Shown piece after piece: positions 12,401 through 23,900 of a stretch of DNA of 64,000 nt. Under the pieces are notes generated by a model, which worked only from the letters and a program-made list of their open reading frames with translations, had not been told where the DNA came from and made no database searches. Numbering within the stretch: position 1 is the first letter of the stretch; each line of letters opens with the position of its first letter. The stretch comes from Hydractinia symbiolongicarpus (taxonomy: Eukaryota > Cnidaria > Hydrozoa > Anthoathecata > Hydractiniidae), in NCBI RefSeq assembly GCF_029227915.1, contig NC_079889.1:2916001-2980000 (forward strand), read 5' to 3'. Position numbers and translations under genes: made by a program.

Positions 12401-13090
12401 TTTTAGTTACGTGTAATCTAGCCTTTACACGGATTGAAAACAATAAAAGCGGGTTTAACTTAATCGACTTAATCGATCGATTTTCAAAGTAGGATTGTGT
12501 CTTACTTTTCTTCAATAGACATCCATCGATTTAATTGATTTAAATATTTTTGGAAGTTCGCCTTAATGTTTAGACACGAAAATCAAGCAAAGTATGAAAA
12601 CATTGACTATATAATATTTCTGTAGAAGACGTAATTCTGCTATTATGTTACAATTTCCTTGTAGAAATAAAATGAAATACAGTCACGCTTTAACGCGTGT
12701 GAATACATTACTAATTAAAGATATCATCGTCTCAAAATGTCGTAGACTCACCCTTTCTGTTGCCTAGCGTCGATAGGTTAATTGATATGACCTACTGAAA
12801 ATCTAAACAGATTGAGAATCTGATAAAACAAAGGCTGACTATTACAAAAATGCAAATTACTGATTGGTCAGAAAGGTTGTATGAAATCTGTAGTTAAAAA
12901 ACATGAAGCAAAAACTTAATGAAGCGAAAAGTTTATATAAAAATATTTTAAATAATAACAACAAATATATATACATATTAATTTCAAGTAATTTATACAT
13001 TTCATAAATGTTTAAATGTTTCTCTTCCTTCGCTTCGTCTCGCAAAGCGTTTCTGTACGGTCTACTTTAAGATACATGTCAAGAACGACA
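12401..13090. other. Spacer downstream of the ARID3-like gene
   Basis: AT-rich DNA with clustered ATCGAT/TTAATCGA words at 12450-12545. No gene supported. Confidence 0.4.
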
Positions 13091-13093
13091 CGT

Positions 13094-13099
13094 TTTATT
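13094..13099 (-). terminator. Candidate poly(A) signal AATAAA for the ARID3-like gene
   Basis: TTTATT on the plus strand reads AATAAA on the minus strand, about 58 nt beyond the stop codon at 13157-13159. Position and strand fit a short 3' UTR. AATAAA is common in AT-rich DNA, so this is only a candidate. Confidence 0.4.
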
Positions 13100-13156
13100 T
13101 ACATGCTTTCGAATGCCTAACAGGATTTTCCTAAAAACGTACATCGATTGGTCAGT

Positions 13157-13489
13157 TTAGCAACATTTGAGCACTCCTTCGTAGCGCTCGTTATTTAAAG
13201 AAACTTTCAGAGTCAGTCTGTTATTAGTGATTTCCATAAAACTCACTGACATTTGTTGAAGATCTATGGCGGTAACGCTAGGGCGTCGACTGACTTTTCG
13301 TGGGTGGAACTCGTGATCGTTTGGCTCTTCGTAATACTCTTCCGTTGAGTACTTTCTTTTGTACGAGTTTGGTCGTGCCTGTGTGTAGTAGGGATATCGA
13401 GAAGCGTGTCTTGATGATTCAGTTAATGCGCACATGGTGTCAGGACTTCGCGATGGCAGACTTTTAGGAGAATGATCATAATGACGATA
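13157..13489 (-). CDS. ARID3-like gene, last coding exon (REKLES-like C-terminus)
   Basis: Acceptor GATTACAG precedes TATCG at 13489 (phase 0); 110 codons plus stop. The exon carries an Arg/Tyr/Ser-rich linker (YKRKYSTEEYYEEP) and then SVSFMEITNNRLTLKVSLN leading to YEGVLKCC. The last block fits the oligomerisation (REKLES) domain found at the C-terminus of ARID3 proteins. Confidence 0.85.
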   Translation of the reverse strand, partial: YRHYDHSPKSLPSRSPDTMCALTESSRHASRYPYYTQARPNSYKRKYSTEEYYEEPNDHEFHPRKVSRRPSVTAIDLQQMSVSFMEITNNRLTLKVSLNNERYEGVLKCC

Positions 13490-16400
13490 CTGTAATCAGA
13501 AAAAGAAATATTGATGTATCAAGTGACATCTTGTTTATTGGCACTTAATTAATTGATTGACACTCAATTAATTGGCACTTATAAGAATTAGAGATAAATA
13601 GTCGTTTACCCGTGGAAAAATCCACGGGTTCGCCTTTCTTTTTTATACTGCATTGCGTGGGTCTCGCTACTTGCGCAGATAAGCTACCATTTTGCGTGAC
13701 ATACAGACGGACAGACGTATACGGGTATTATAATATGGATAGTACAGTAAATAGAACTACCAATAAGCTAAATATTATATAACTATTACATTATTTTAGG
13801 ACATCTGAATAGCCATCGTGTTTCTGATCAGCCATCGCATTTTATTTTCATGCCACTTAAGGAGTGCCACAGGAGGAATTTTAGTGCAAATGATCTAGAT
13901 ATACACTGTTCTTAGCACTTTATGCTAAACATGCCATTAAATAGACATAATTTAGCCAATAAAATTAAGTTCTCCGATGTCGCTTGTAGTGCTTTTTACA
14001 CAATGATTATTATTCTCTACTAACCTTGCCCCTTTGTACGGGGTAAGAAGCATATTCATATTCATCACTTGAACTTCTTAAACGTGTTATCAATGCGTCC
14101 CTATATTCCTTCTCTTTATTTTCCACATAATCTGTTTTTACATAACTTTCAACAGGGATTGGATGTGAACGCATTGCCGGTGGTCTTCTATCATCTGATT
14201 GACTGTCGTAGCGTTCCTTCGGATCAATGAGTGCTGATTCGTTGTATAAAATTGCGTGGTTAACGGCCTTGTTGCATTTATAACACTCGAATTGATATAA
14301 CAGACGAATGTACCTGTAAACATAGTAAAAATTTATAAAACCATGTCATTTAAATTATTACATTATGACTTGAAAACAAAGGGTTTAAGGCAATTGTTAG
14401 AAAAATATTTATCCCCTTATTCTTCATCGACAATGTATTCCTTTACTAGTAATAATATTTTAGGTTCTTTAATTAAAAGAGTTGATTTGTAAGTTTCGTG
14501 GCTTACTTCAATTTCAGTGTAAATGCTCCACTTGTCATCGTTCTTGGTAAATCCAATTCTCGAGCGATTTGACTCCACATGCGATTTTTCATCGTCTAGA
14601 AACATAGGACAATATATAGCTACAGAAATAAAGCAAATCGACTGGTTGCTACAGGACGCTAGATAAAGTAGAAACTAGGTATGCATTTTTGAATAACTCC
14701 AATTGTGCACATTTTGAACCATAGACTTACAAGAAAAAATACTGATTTACAACATAGCACCAACCTGTTCAAATCCTCCATATTTTTGCACAATGTAATA
14801 AAGCACAAAAACGTCTAATGGTTTTCTTGCAATCACTGGAATCTTGCAGTATAAACCTAAAAAATGGTATGCAAAATACATTCGATTAAGTTAATATACT
14901 CTATTGCCATGTGAAGGGTCAAAACAAACAGCGGTTAAAATCAAAAACTAAAAATCAAAAACTAGAGAAATAATTTTTCATTCCATTGATTGCTGTGCAA
15001 ATGTTAATTGATTTGATCCTTGCTCTTATATCTCCACTAACAATTTAAATTTGGACTCACCATTTTTTCTTCTGTAACTGAAGAAATCATCCAAAAAAGC
15101 TTTGCGCTCCGGATTGTCGTCTAGACTGTAGAGCTAAAAGTAAAATGAGATAACGATAAATAAATGTGATGAAAGATTAATCAGGCAAATAGAAGTTGAC
15201 CTAACAGTGTGGAGATAGTGAAATGGTAGCGCATTCGCCTTGTAATCATATGGTTTCAGGTTCGAGTCTTCACACCGGCGCACTTTTAATAGTATTGTTA
15301 GCCCATTTTGTGCCATCTACTAACCGCTATCCGGCTTGTGTGGCAGGCAAGCAAGTTAGACCAATGCTATACTTACCTTTTGCGGTAATGTAACATAGTT
15401 ACAGTCGAGGGGAGGAAGAGCCAGCCATTAGGATAGAATCCCCAAGGCCTTTGAACAAAATTCGCTTAAGTTACTTGTCATTCGTATATGTGGGATAGAT
15501 TGGTACTAACAGATTAGTTTAACATTAAAATGTATTTCACGCTAAAATCTAGTTAATTAAGCACCTTAAGTTATGAAAAAGGCGCATTTTTATGCAAAAA
15601 TATTTTTACGTCACCACATGCATGAAAACTAAGGCAGCAAGTTTAGTTAAGGTGAGAAAAAATATTATCAGTTTCGTAATCAAAAATCAGACAAGAGTTA
15701 TTGGAACGGGAAAATGATTTTTATGATCATGTCCTTAAATGCAAGAATGACACAAAAAGATTTATTTTCTTGACCCTTCCACTATCTAATTATTATTCCT
15801 CACTTAATCTTTCATTATCCCCCACTTAATCTTACTTAAGGACAGTGCTCTTCGTTACTCACCACTGCATGTTTTTATGTGTGAAAGCCGACAGACAAAA
15901 TAGTTTAGAAAAGATTAGAACCGCAGATGTTTTCCACATGATCACAATAATTGGTGTCAAACAACTTATCTCTCATCAATACTTCGATAAGCGTTTTATA
16001 TCATAAGAGAAAATATCAACGTTGCCTAGGAGATAGAATAAACATTTGGCATTTTCATTTTAACTAAGACTGCAAAAAAGAGGATTATCTGAAGATAAAT
16101 ATTACTTTAATACTATATATTTTAACATCTTATTAAAATGATTACCTATCGTAATCCAATAAAGGCTAGTCAAGAAAATATTTTAATGAAACGAGGATTT
16201 TTCTATTTTATTAACATGCAGCATTTAAACGGTATAAAACTAATCATAATGACCAATTCCTGGAAACTTCCTATAATGCTGCCATTAAAATAATATCCAC
16301 TCACTTGCTTTTTCAATCTGCGTCATTATTTTTATATGAATTTATTTACAGTGTATGGGTCTGTTAAAAGGTTACTTTTTGCATATTCTCTTTAGTTGAA

Positions 16401-19400
16401 TTGTTTAATTCAAGCAGCAGTACAACATTGATTTCTGTAAACTGAGCATTTGTCCGATGACACTGTAGTTAACTGAGTAATTGTCCAATCACACTGCAGG
16501 TTTAACTGAAAATTGTCCAATCGCACCGCAGTTAACTAAATAATTACCCAACCGCATTGTAGTCAACAGTAGATTTGCTTCTAAACCCCTAGAAGCTTTG
16601 CTATACAGACAAGATATATTAAATATTACAAGAGTATCACAAAAAGTTTTAATTCGAAAAACCTTACACAATATGCAGCAGGGGGGGGGGGGGGGGGAAA
16701 GTAAAACAAGTTTTCTCACTATCTAATATTCATCTCCCTTACCCCTTACCCCTTCATCCTAATACTTAATAGTTGCCTTTTGCTGCAGTTTGCCTTCCTT
16801 TAACAGCAAATTGTCGGCGAGCAATGAATAATCAAATAAACGGTATAGTTTTCCCCCCAATCACTTAGAATGACATCAACTGTCATATAAATGATATCAA
16901 AATTAATTAGGCAATTTAGCAGGCCATTCCATGTCGTGGATGCAGCTGATTGATTAATTTTATGAGCGGCATCTGTGATAAATGGTGCCTAATAGTCTGC
17001 TTGCAGTCACATTATCAATGCCATTAAAATTATGTTGTACTCAAGCGTCAATATAATTGTCGTTTGGTAATTTCTTCTAAGCAACATCAACTCATATAAG
17101 AATGCCTATTCTACATAAGCGTTTTTAATCTTAATATATGAGATACTAATTACTAAAAATTATTAAGAATTATTAAAAATTAGAGTAATTATAAATGTGT
17201 GGAAATTGCCAACAGGGAATACGAATCTGTGACCTTTTTAAATAATTTAGGCATGTGTAGCACGTTCATTACATGTAACACGTTCTTTTATTAGCTTAAG
17301 AATTTTAATAACGAATCTATCCTTAATAAAATTCAGCGATATCTGTGTATGTTTATTGTATCAGGTTGGATTAGTTAATTTTCATGCCTTGGATTTTAAA
17401 AGTTTTATTTGTTACAATGACTTTTGATGTTATTGTTTTTATCTTTTTCGGCGTTATTAAAAAAGATTCTCTTATGTAAGGGATGGTTTTAGTTAGTCGT
17501 TGATGCTTTAAAAAATACAACGGTTATTCTAAAATTATATAATTTACGTGATATATTTTCAACTTTTCGATATCTAGATCACATGGGATTGCCTGTATTC
17601 CGTTTCAACCAATCAAAATGTTAAATTATTCCAATATTCTAAACTCGAGTACGTCTAGCAGATATCCGTTTTTAGGAAATGAAAATGTAGGTCCATAGGT
17701 TGTAAAGCCACCATTTCCTTGAACGATAATGAATGACGTATATCTATATCGAAATACATTTATCATGCAGATCATGTCCGTAGGTGCTTTCCTAGGATTA
17801 TATCATAATACAAGATAAAGAATTAAGGATTAATCTGTATAGAAATGAGTAAGTTTGATGTTGATATACGCATTAGATTTGACCGCAAATTAGACTAGCG
17901 CATGAGTCACGAGACAAATTTTTTTCTACGAAACAAACGTCTGGGTACTTTCTAAAGCAAAACTTGTCACATTTCGAAAAAAATAAATTTTCAGGTGATT
18001 GAATCCAATATAATAAGCAAATGAAAAGTTGCTGATACAACCATGCTAATTTTAGAGGAACATATACTTATCTTTTAATGTGACCAACAAGTAAAGTTTC
18101 AGCTGAAATGTTGCAAAGAGCTAAATCCTAATCGCGTGCCACCTCTATGAACACTTTATGTCTGCATTAATTGGGGGCAATTTTCCCGTTGTTACATACG
18201 ATTAAGTACCGGACGTGGATTTATATGGAGTTTGCATTTCAGACAAAAGTAATTAAATATCAGAGATAGCGATACAACAGCGACATAAATAACTCGTATT
18301 TTTTTCTTTGTTTAAAACAACATGAAGTCAAGTGATATCCAACCGATTTTCGTGTAACGGTAAAAACAGTGAATAAATTTTTTTAGGGTGCGGTTTATGT
18401 CTACTTGATATTTCAAACAACAAACAAATCAAAACATGTTTTAAATCGTTTTAAGTGTTGTTTTTTTTTAAAGGCCTGACGTTTTAAGTGTCAGACACCG
18501 CAAATAGAAGCCCGCAAAACCATTCCACCCCCTAGCAATTAGTTTTTCAGTGTGTTCAATCAGTGTGTTTAATAATTAACACAGCTCTACTTAAAAACGA
18601 ATCTTTCTAAAGTTACATAACTTTTTCAGTGCAAATTATACGCACCTAATAAAACACATATCTATCTATGCCCTACGTCGAAACTCTTATAAATACAAAC
18701 GCTGTACATGTTCGATCATGCTGAAGGTGAAAGTGCATGAAGAAAATAGGCTCTATGTCTAGACAGAGACAGAATGCATAAGAATATTGCCTTTCTTTCC
18801 CATTCCAAGCCTTTCGTCTTTGCACAAGTGTAAGAAGAATAAATCTAGCCACGATCCAATGGAGTATTAAGATTTATAAACACAGAAGAAGAAATGATTG
18901 GAGTAAAATAAAACGCAACGGTAATTCTTGCCATCTGATTAGTTGCTTCTCAAAGGGAAGTCGGACATTACAAATTGTTACTAAAATTGTACAAAAAATA
19001 AAAACACAACAAAACAAATTGCTTTGTTTTAATGTTAATATATTCTCTTGTTTTTGCCTAATATGGCAATTAAAACAGTTCCCATTCTGATTACAAAAAA
19101 AAAATTAAGTTATGAATCATTCATGCAACAACAACCAGGTATCGCATGCGCAATGAACACATTTTTAATTAGGGTTACACCCTCCTTGTGTATTTGGAGG
19201 TTAAAATAAGGATAGGAGAATGAGTTCATAATCTATGGTCCAAAATCACTGAAAATCGCTGCTGGAATAAGAACTTTAACATGCAATTATAGAACTTTTG
19301 GCGAGATTCTAATAAAACAAACATAACTGGTGAATGAACTGGCAAAAGAAGGGTAATAAGAGTCAGTGATGACTCATTCTCGAAGAAATATTGATTCTAC

Positions 19401-20941
19401 AATATTTCTATTCATTAAAAGTAAATAGACTGTTTTACGGGGCATTGAACTAGTGTTATTATATTTGTTCTACCGCAATTCTTTCATCACTCCCTCCGAG
19501 TGCAGCTTTTGTCATATATTATATCAGGAAAAGTACCTGATAAAATCATGGCATCTTTAGTGTCTAAAATTTGTATGTTAACTTATTGTAGATCACATAT
19601 TTGAGAAATTTAAATCTAAAGTATACGTTGTAACGACGCAGGAAGTTTCATTGATGCTTTTAAAATTTTTAGAATTATTAAAACATTGTTTATTAAGCAT
19701 CTGACAAGTGATGTCTTCGTCAAGAGTTACAGCAAAAAGATTTTCTTTAAAAGTTTGAAGAAGAACCTGTAGCTGTTTTTTTGTTTGTTTATTTACCACA
19801 AAAAATAATAACATTTTTAAAACCAAATGCAAACTTTTACTTCCGCGCTTATGCTTATTCCTGGTTATTATTTTTTTCACATAATAAAGTTTAAAACGAG
19901 TAATCAAATTTAACCTTTAACCTTGCAACCCACTTTCTAATTGGTACAGAAGCAGATAGGAAGAAATTATTTATTTTTGCGTACGGGTGATTGTGTGACC
20001 TTAAGGAAAAATGCAACGATTAAAATACTGGAGATGTTCAGTGTGTTATATATGATGGTGCCAGTGAAGTCAAAAAATAAAAAAAAAATTAGACAAAAAA
20101 TAGGCAAAATCTTTACCAGATTCGGCGCACAGTCAAGTTAACATAAAGGAATTTAAATTTGTGTTTCCTACTGTTTCAAACTAAGACACTAAGAGCAACG
20201 GACAATTTTGTGAATAAATATTATGGATTTTCCCCTTTCGATACGTTAGTTATCTGTTTTTTAATCACTGTTGGTGCATGCCACTGCTGAAAATAACTAA
20301 AACTTCCTTAAAATATTCTTCTCTTCTACATCTTTTGAATTATCCTCAAGATAAGCTGTCCTTAACGTTATGATGACGTCATAGTTTCGGACAGTATAAG
20401 GTACAACTGTGTATAACGAAAAGATAAAGAATATATATTGATGGAAAAAGTGTCCATCACCTTTTAATATAAAAATTATCTTATAAGTAAATTATTACAG
20501 AAGAATACAAATTTATATGTTCGCTTCACAACATCACAGGAGGTATACTACCGTAGACTTTCTGCCCAATATTATGAATTTGCTGGAAACAGGTATAAAT
20601 GCATTATCAAAAATAATCACACATAGTAGGACCTTAAGGTTTGTTTCCTTTCTTTTACCTAAAGTTAGAACCCTCTTACAGGATACTTTTTAAAAGAGAA
20701 AAAGTTTCTGCAAATGGAAAGATGTAACGATTAAAAATAAGCTTACTCTCTTTATGTTTTCCTCGTACAACCATACTTTGTCATTTGGAGTATTCGGGTC
20801 ACTGGATGTTTCTGCAGTTATTGGATTTATTCCTTTCACGTCAGCCATGTTTGAATGTTGTCTTTGATGCACTGATACTTTCTGGTAGATTGATTCAACG
20901 ATATGTTGGCTTTTTAATGCTCTTATAAATTTTGTAATTAT
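13157..20941 (-). CDS. ARID3-like (dead ringer/Bright family) DNA-binding protein, partial, at least six exons
   Basis: Six minus-strand exons with GT-AG junctions and matching phases join into 356 continuous codons ending in a stop: 20747-20941, 15061-15133, 14765-14856, 14507-14595, 14025-14313 and 13157-13489. The joined protein has the ARID order. The N-terminal extension helix is VWLYEENIKRLYSLDDNPER (cf. the YEEQFKQLYELDDDP block of ARID3 proteins). It is followed by KAFLDDFFSYRRKNG, KIPVIARKPLDVFVLYYIVQ, MWSQIARELDLPRTMTSGAF and KYIRLLYQFECYK. The C-terminus, LKVSLNNERYEGVL, resembles the REKLES domain that marks ARID3. Family knowledge: ARID3 proteins are nuclear, bind AT-rich DNA and regulate development. 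The ARID is very diverged, and the spacer between ARID and REKLES is short (about 175 residues). The first exon is open to its acceptor, so at least one more 5' exon is missing. ARID is near certain; subfamily ARID3 is likely. Confidence 0.9.
13600..13740 (+). repeat. Interspersed repeat with CCCGTGGA hairpin, copy A (in ARID3-like intron)
   Basis: CCCGTGGA (13609-13616) and TCCACGGG (13621-13628) form a perfect 8-bp stem. They are followed by TACTGCATTGCGTGGGTCTC, ACCATTTTGCGTGACATAC, an ACAGACGGACAGACG tract and GTATTATAATATGGA. The same order appears at 61.82 kb, so this is a dispersed family. A non-autonomous Helitron-like or MITE origin is possible but not shown. It sits inside the 535-bp intron between the last two exons. 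Confidence 0.6.
14025..14313 (-). CDS. ARID3-like gene, exon ending the ARID domain
   Basis: Acceptor TTTACAG precedes GTACATTCG (first base completes a Lys codon). The donor is GGCAAG|GTTAGT at 14024-14023. 289 nt. It encodes YIRLLYQFECYKCNKAVN, the last ARID helix with the ARID3-like LYxFEC signature, then a Pro/Arg-rich and acidic linker (DDRRPPAMRSHPIPVESY). Confidence 0.9.
14507..14595 (-). CDS. ARID3-like gene, central ARID exon
   Basis: Acceptor TTTCTAG precedes ACGATG. The donor is TTGAA|GTAAGC (phase 2). It encodes MKNRMWSQIARELDLPRTM and TSGAFTLKL, matching the KKLWREVxxGLxLPxxxTSAAFTLR block of ARID3. The true frame is not the longest open frame here, which is read in a different register. 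Confidence 0.92.
14765..14856 (-). CDS. ARID3-like gene, ARID exon with IPVIARKPLDVFVLY
   Basis: Acceptor TTTTTTAG precedes GTTTATAC. The donor is GAACAG|GTTGGT. 92 nt, phase 1 to phase 0. It encodes KIPVIARKPLDVFVLYYIVQ followed by KYGGFEQ, the ARID loop-helix segment (IPIMAKQxLDLYxLYxxVxxxGG in relatives). Confidence 0.93.
15061..15133 (-). CDS. ARID3-like gene, exon beginning the ARID core
   Basis: Acceptor CTTTTAG precedes CTCTACAG (phase 0). The donor is AAATG|GTGAGT (phase 1). It encodes LYSLDDNPERKAFLDDFFSY followed by RRKN, aligning with LYELDDDPKRKEFLDDLF of ARID3 proteins. It lies only 204 bp from the next exon and 5.6 kb from the previous one. Confidence 0.93.
15207..15480 (+). 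repeat. tRNA-Thr(TGT)-like SINE inside the large ARID3-like intron
   Basis: Pol III promoter boxes are visible: A box TAGTGAAATGG (15216-15226) and B box GGTTCGAGTCT (15259-15269). The segment between them has CCTTGTAATC, as in a TGT (Thr) anticodon loop. GTGTGGA (15207-15213) can pair with TTCACAC (15269-15275), but this is out of register with a proper T-arm, so it is not a working tRNA. About 200 bp of unrelated body follows (CCGGCTTGTGTGGCAGGC, GAGGGGAGGAAGAGCCAGCC). The 3' limit is a guess. Confidence 0.65.
15490..20746. other. Remainder of the 5.6-kb ARID3-like intron
   Basis: The intron runs from 15134 to 20746. It contains a homopolymer of 17 G (16681-16697), repeated 'TGTCCAATCRCACTGCAGTTAAC'-type words at about 16450-16550, and a palindromic CRE TGACGTCA at 20374-20381. 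A minus-strand open stretch at 19593-19907 (104 codons, ending LDLNFSNM) has no recognisable domain and no support beyond length. Confidence 0.5.
20747..20941 (-). CDS. ARID3-like gene, most 5' exon seen
   Basis: Acceptor TTTCCTTAG precedes ATAATTAC at 20941. The donor is AAGAGA|GTAAGC at 20746. 195 nt, open in phase 0 from acceptor to donor. It encodes IRALKSQHIVESIYQKVSV, then MADVKGINPITAETSSDPN and VWLYEENIKR, the N-terminal ARID extension. The internal AACATGG (Met of MADVKG) is a possible alternative start if transcription begins nearby; otherwise upstream exons are outside what I can identify. Confidence 0.8.
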
Positions 20942-23900
20942 CTAAGGAAAGAAACAAAAAAAAAATTATAGCCTTTAGCAGTTTACAAAAAAATTCCATA
21001 GTAATTGCTTAATAATACGCATTATAATTGAATGACGTCAATGTCTCGTATTTTAAAATAATAAAGTCTGGAATTTATATATCCTGTGCGCATGCGCATA
21101 TCTAATAAAGAAAATCCTAACATTCAAAAGTAAACCGTGTGCAGTACATTTTAGAATACTACAAGATTCTTTTTTACTTACTCGAGTTTTTAGTGTCCTA
21201 CTAAACGGTTTTTTTTTCATCAATCCTTTTTATATATTTCCATGGTAACCTATAGCTGTTGAAAATATTTTCCTAATGTAAATTTGCTTGGTTAAACATT
21301 CTTAGTAATTTTCAAATTAATTGAGTATTATTAAAAAGTAATTGGCGAGATAAATGTTCAACCGACGCAGTTTCTGTTGATTTGTAATTTTCCTGTCCTC
21401 AGTGATGTTCATTGCAATTCTTTCTGATATCTTGTTTCCTCTTTGTAGGGTCTCGTCCACTCCCCTCACAACCAGGCCAGAGTCTGTTCTAATAAAGGGA
21501 CGGTCCAACTTATTAATAAAAGGAGCAGATTTTTATCGTATTTCAAATTCGCACAAAAAGTGTTGTTAAGGTATCAATAAAATGATATACTCATCCAAAT
21601 TTCCCCTTTGTAATTCATATATGATCTATTCAACACGCCCATAAAAAATATGGTGCGTTAATTAGGGAGTTAGCAGTGTAGATGAAGTATTTGCGTTCTC
21701 CACACAGAATTTATTAGAGGACGGTACGAAAAAGCAACATTGAGAAAATCTTTATAACAAGTTACGAAAATTCTTAAGAGCAAAGCTTCATTTCAAATTA
21801 GTATAGTTAATAATAATAGCATGGAAAAGGTTGAAATTAATAATAGAACAATAAAAAAAATATCCGCATAGTTTTGCATAATAATTGCATGACTCGACAA
21901 AAAAGCCATATCAGATTATTTACAGATTTCTTATAGATTTTTTTAGTAAAGCTACAACGTGTAAAGATTTTAGAATTTCTTTTGTTTCTTGTTCCGGGTA
22001 GACTGTAAACTGCCTGTCCTATTTTGCGATACAGGAAAAATAGTAGCATGCAATTAGAATATACAACGTTCTGCAACGCGAAATCCAATATGTATGTTTT
22101 CCATTGTTAGAAAATTTCGCGTTTTTCTCTTTCTATTTACTTAAGCAAATCGCGAAATTGGAAGTGAGAGTTTTTTGAGAGACACTTTTGCAAATTGTAA
22201 TATAGTCATATAATATAACATACTATATATAGCATTGTTTTTGGGTTTGGGTTTGTTAAAGTTTTGTCTATTGAGTAAAACTTGTATACTATAGAAGCAT
22301 ACGACCTATTATACATCTACGATAATGCTTTACGTTTTATATATACTTCAAAGCTTTGCAACATATTAACCTGTAGATATAAAATACATATAAACAACTT
22401 GATACACAACCACAATAAACAACATTATACAACATGCTAATTAACAATGTGGATATATACAACTATACATCAACGACACTACATAGACCAATACTATATG
22501 TAAAAATATAGATACCAAACCTCACATACAACATGCAGATACAACATGCTGCACCTTATGTGTATATACAATAACGGTGTTAAGTTTATAATGCCACACA
22601 GATCATACAAATTGGTTAAGAAGACTATAATTAATTACTGTACTGCATTGTTTCAACTGACGTCATCAAGGACATGCATAATTAGGTAACAGTTTACCAT
22701 CGTTTGTTTCTGCCCTTGTGATGGCACTTGCTTTGTTTTTTGAAGAATGCACCATTATACAAACAATTAGTTAAATTCTGGTTCAATTGATCAGCTATGA
22801 GTTGCGAATAGAAGTATAAGAATAAGGATTACCAATTTTTTTGACTGGCAATTAGTTGGTAGATAAATCGAATATTTGTAGCTATCACGCTGCTGGCTGC
22901 CTAGTTAATGCTGATGATGAAACCAGATTCTTCACATATATTTTCAGCTAGTCTATCATGACTTTTTTGTTGTCTTGTTCGTTTTAGTGTTTAAATATCT
23001 GTTTGTGGATTCAAATAATATCTGTTTTTTATCTATTAATTCGAACATAAACAGACTTGGATGAAGAAGGGAAAATGTTAAAAATATTTTTTTTGTAGTT
23101 CATTCCACCATATGAGAAAATCAGGATCAGTGTTGTGTAATTTTATTCCTCCCACTTAGCTGTCGACCCTGTCGGAGAATATCTTGAAAATTACAGACAC
23201 TCTACTACTTTTTGAATAACTTTCCGCCTTTCTGTTCTTTGTGGCTTTTCCTAAAATTTTAAATGGCTTACCAGGGTGAAAATAAATGTTAAAAGAGCTT
23301 CATTGTCTTCAGGCGGTAGCTACTTCGTTAATTCGGATATTATCAGAAATTTACGCTGTAATAATCCTTATTTATTATTCGGACTTAATTAGAGCGCATT
23401 CTTGATAACTCTATTGTGCATACCTGATATAAATAATTTACAGAATTTGGATTATACAGATATTGATCGTTATTAAGTTCTCCTGACTTTTTTTACATCT
23501 TTACCAAAATGGTATAGTCATCTGCATTATAGCTAGTGGTATAACATTACCAATATATTTTGCTGAATATTTTTTAAGATTTTACTTAAGCAAATAATTC
23601 TTGCAAAAACAATACTCAATTGAACGCAGATAATAAAACCGCTAAATTTCAAAATATTGAAATAACGTCATAGATTAAAATACTACTACAGTCACGTGAT
23701 TAAAATACTACTTTTTTCTGTTTAGAAATTTTATATGGGATTGACGTTTCATCATGTATGGAACAACTATACTTAAAGATCTTAAATCTTGAGATCCTTA
23801 AGAAAGGGTAAGACATTATGCCCCACCCAAATGGGGCAGCTACAGGGGAGAAAAAAATCCATAGCTAATAGACTAAAACTTAAGAGATTGCAGTATCACA

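Noticed and set aside
14138-14323. Longest open minus-strand frame at 14138-14323 as the coding frame
   Set aside because: The ARID sequence is read in a different frame over the spliced exon 14025-14313; the longest frame is a shadow.
21317-21508. Possible upstream exon of the ARID3-like gene (DRPFIRTDSGLVVRGVDE)
   Set aside because: Codon composition is reasonable, but no good donor in the required phase was found, and competing acceptor-like sites exist on the plus strand.
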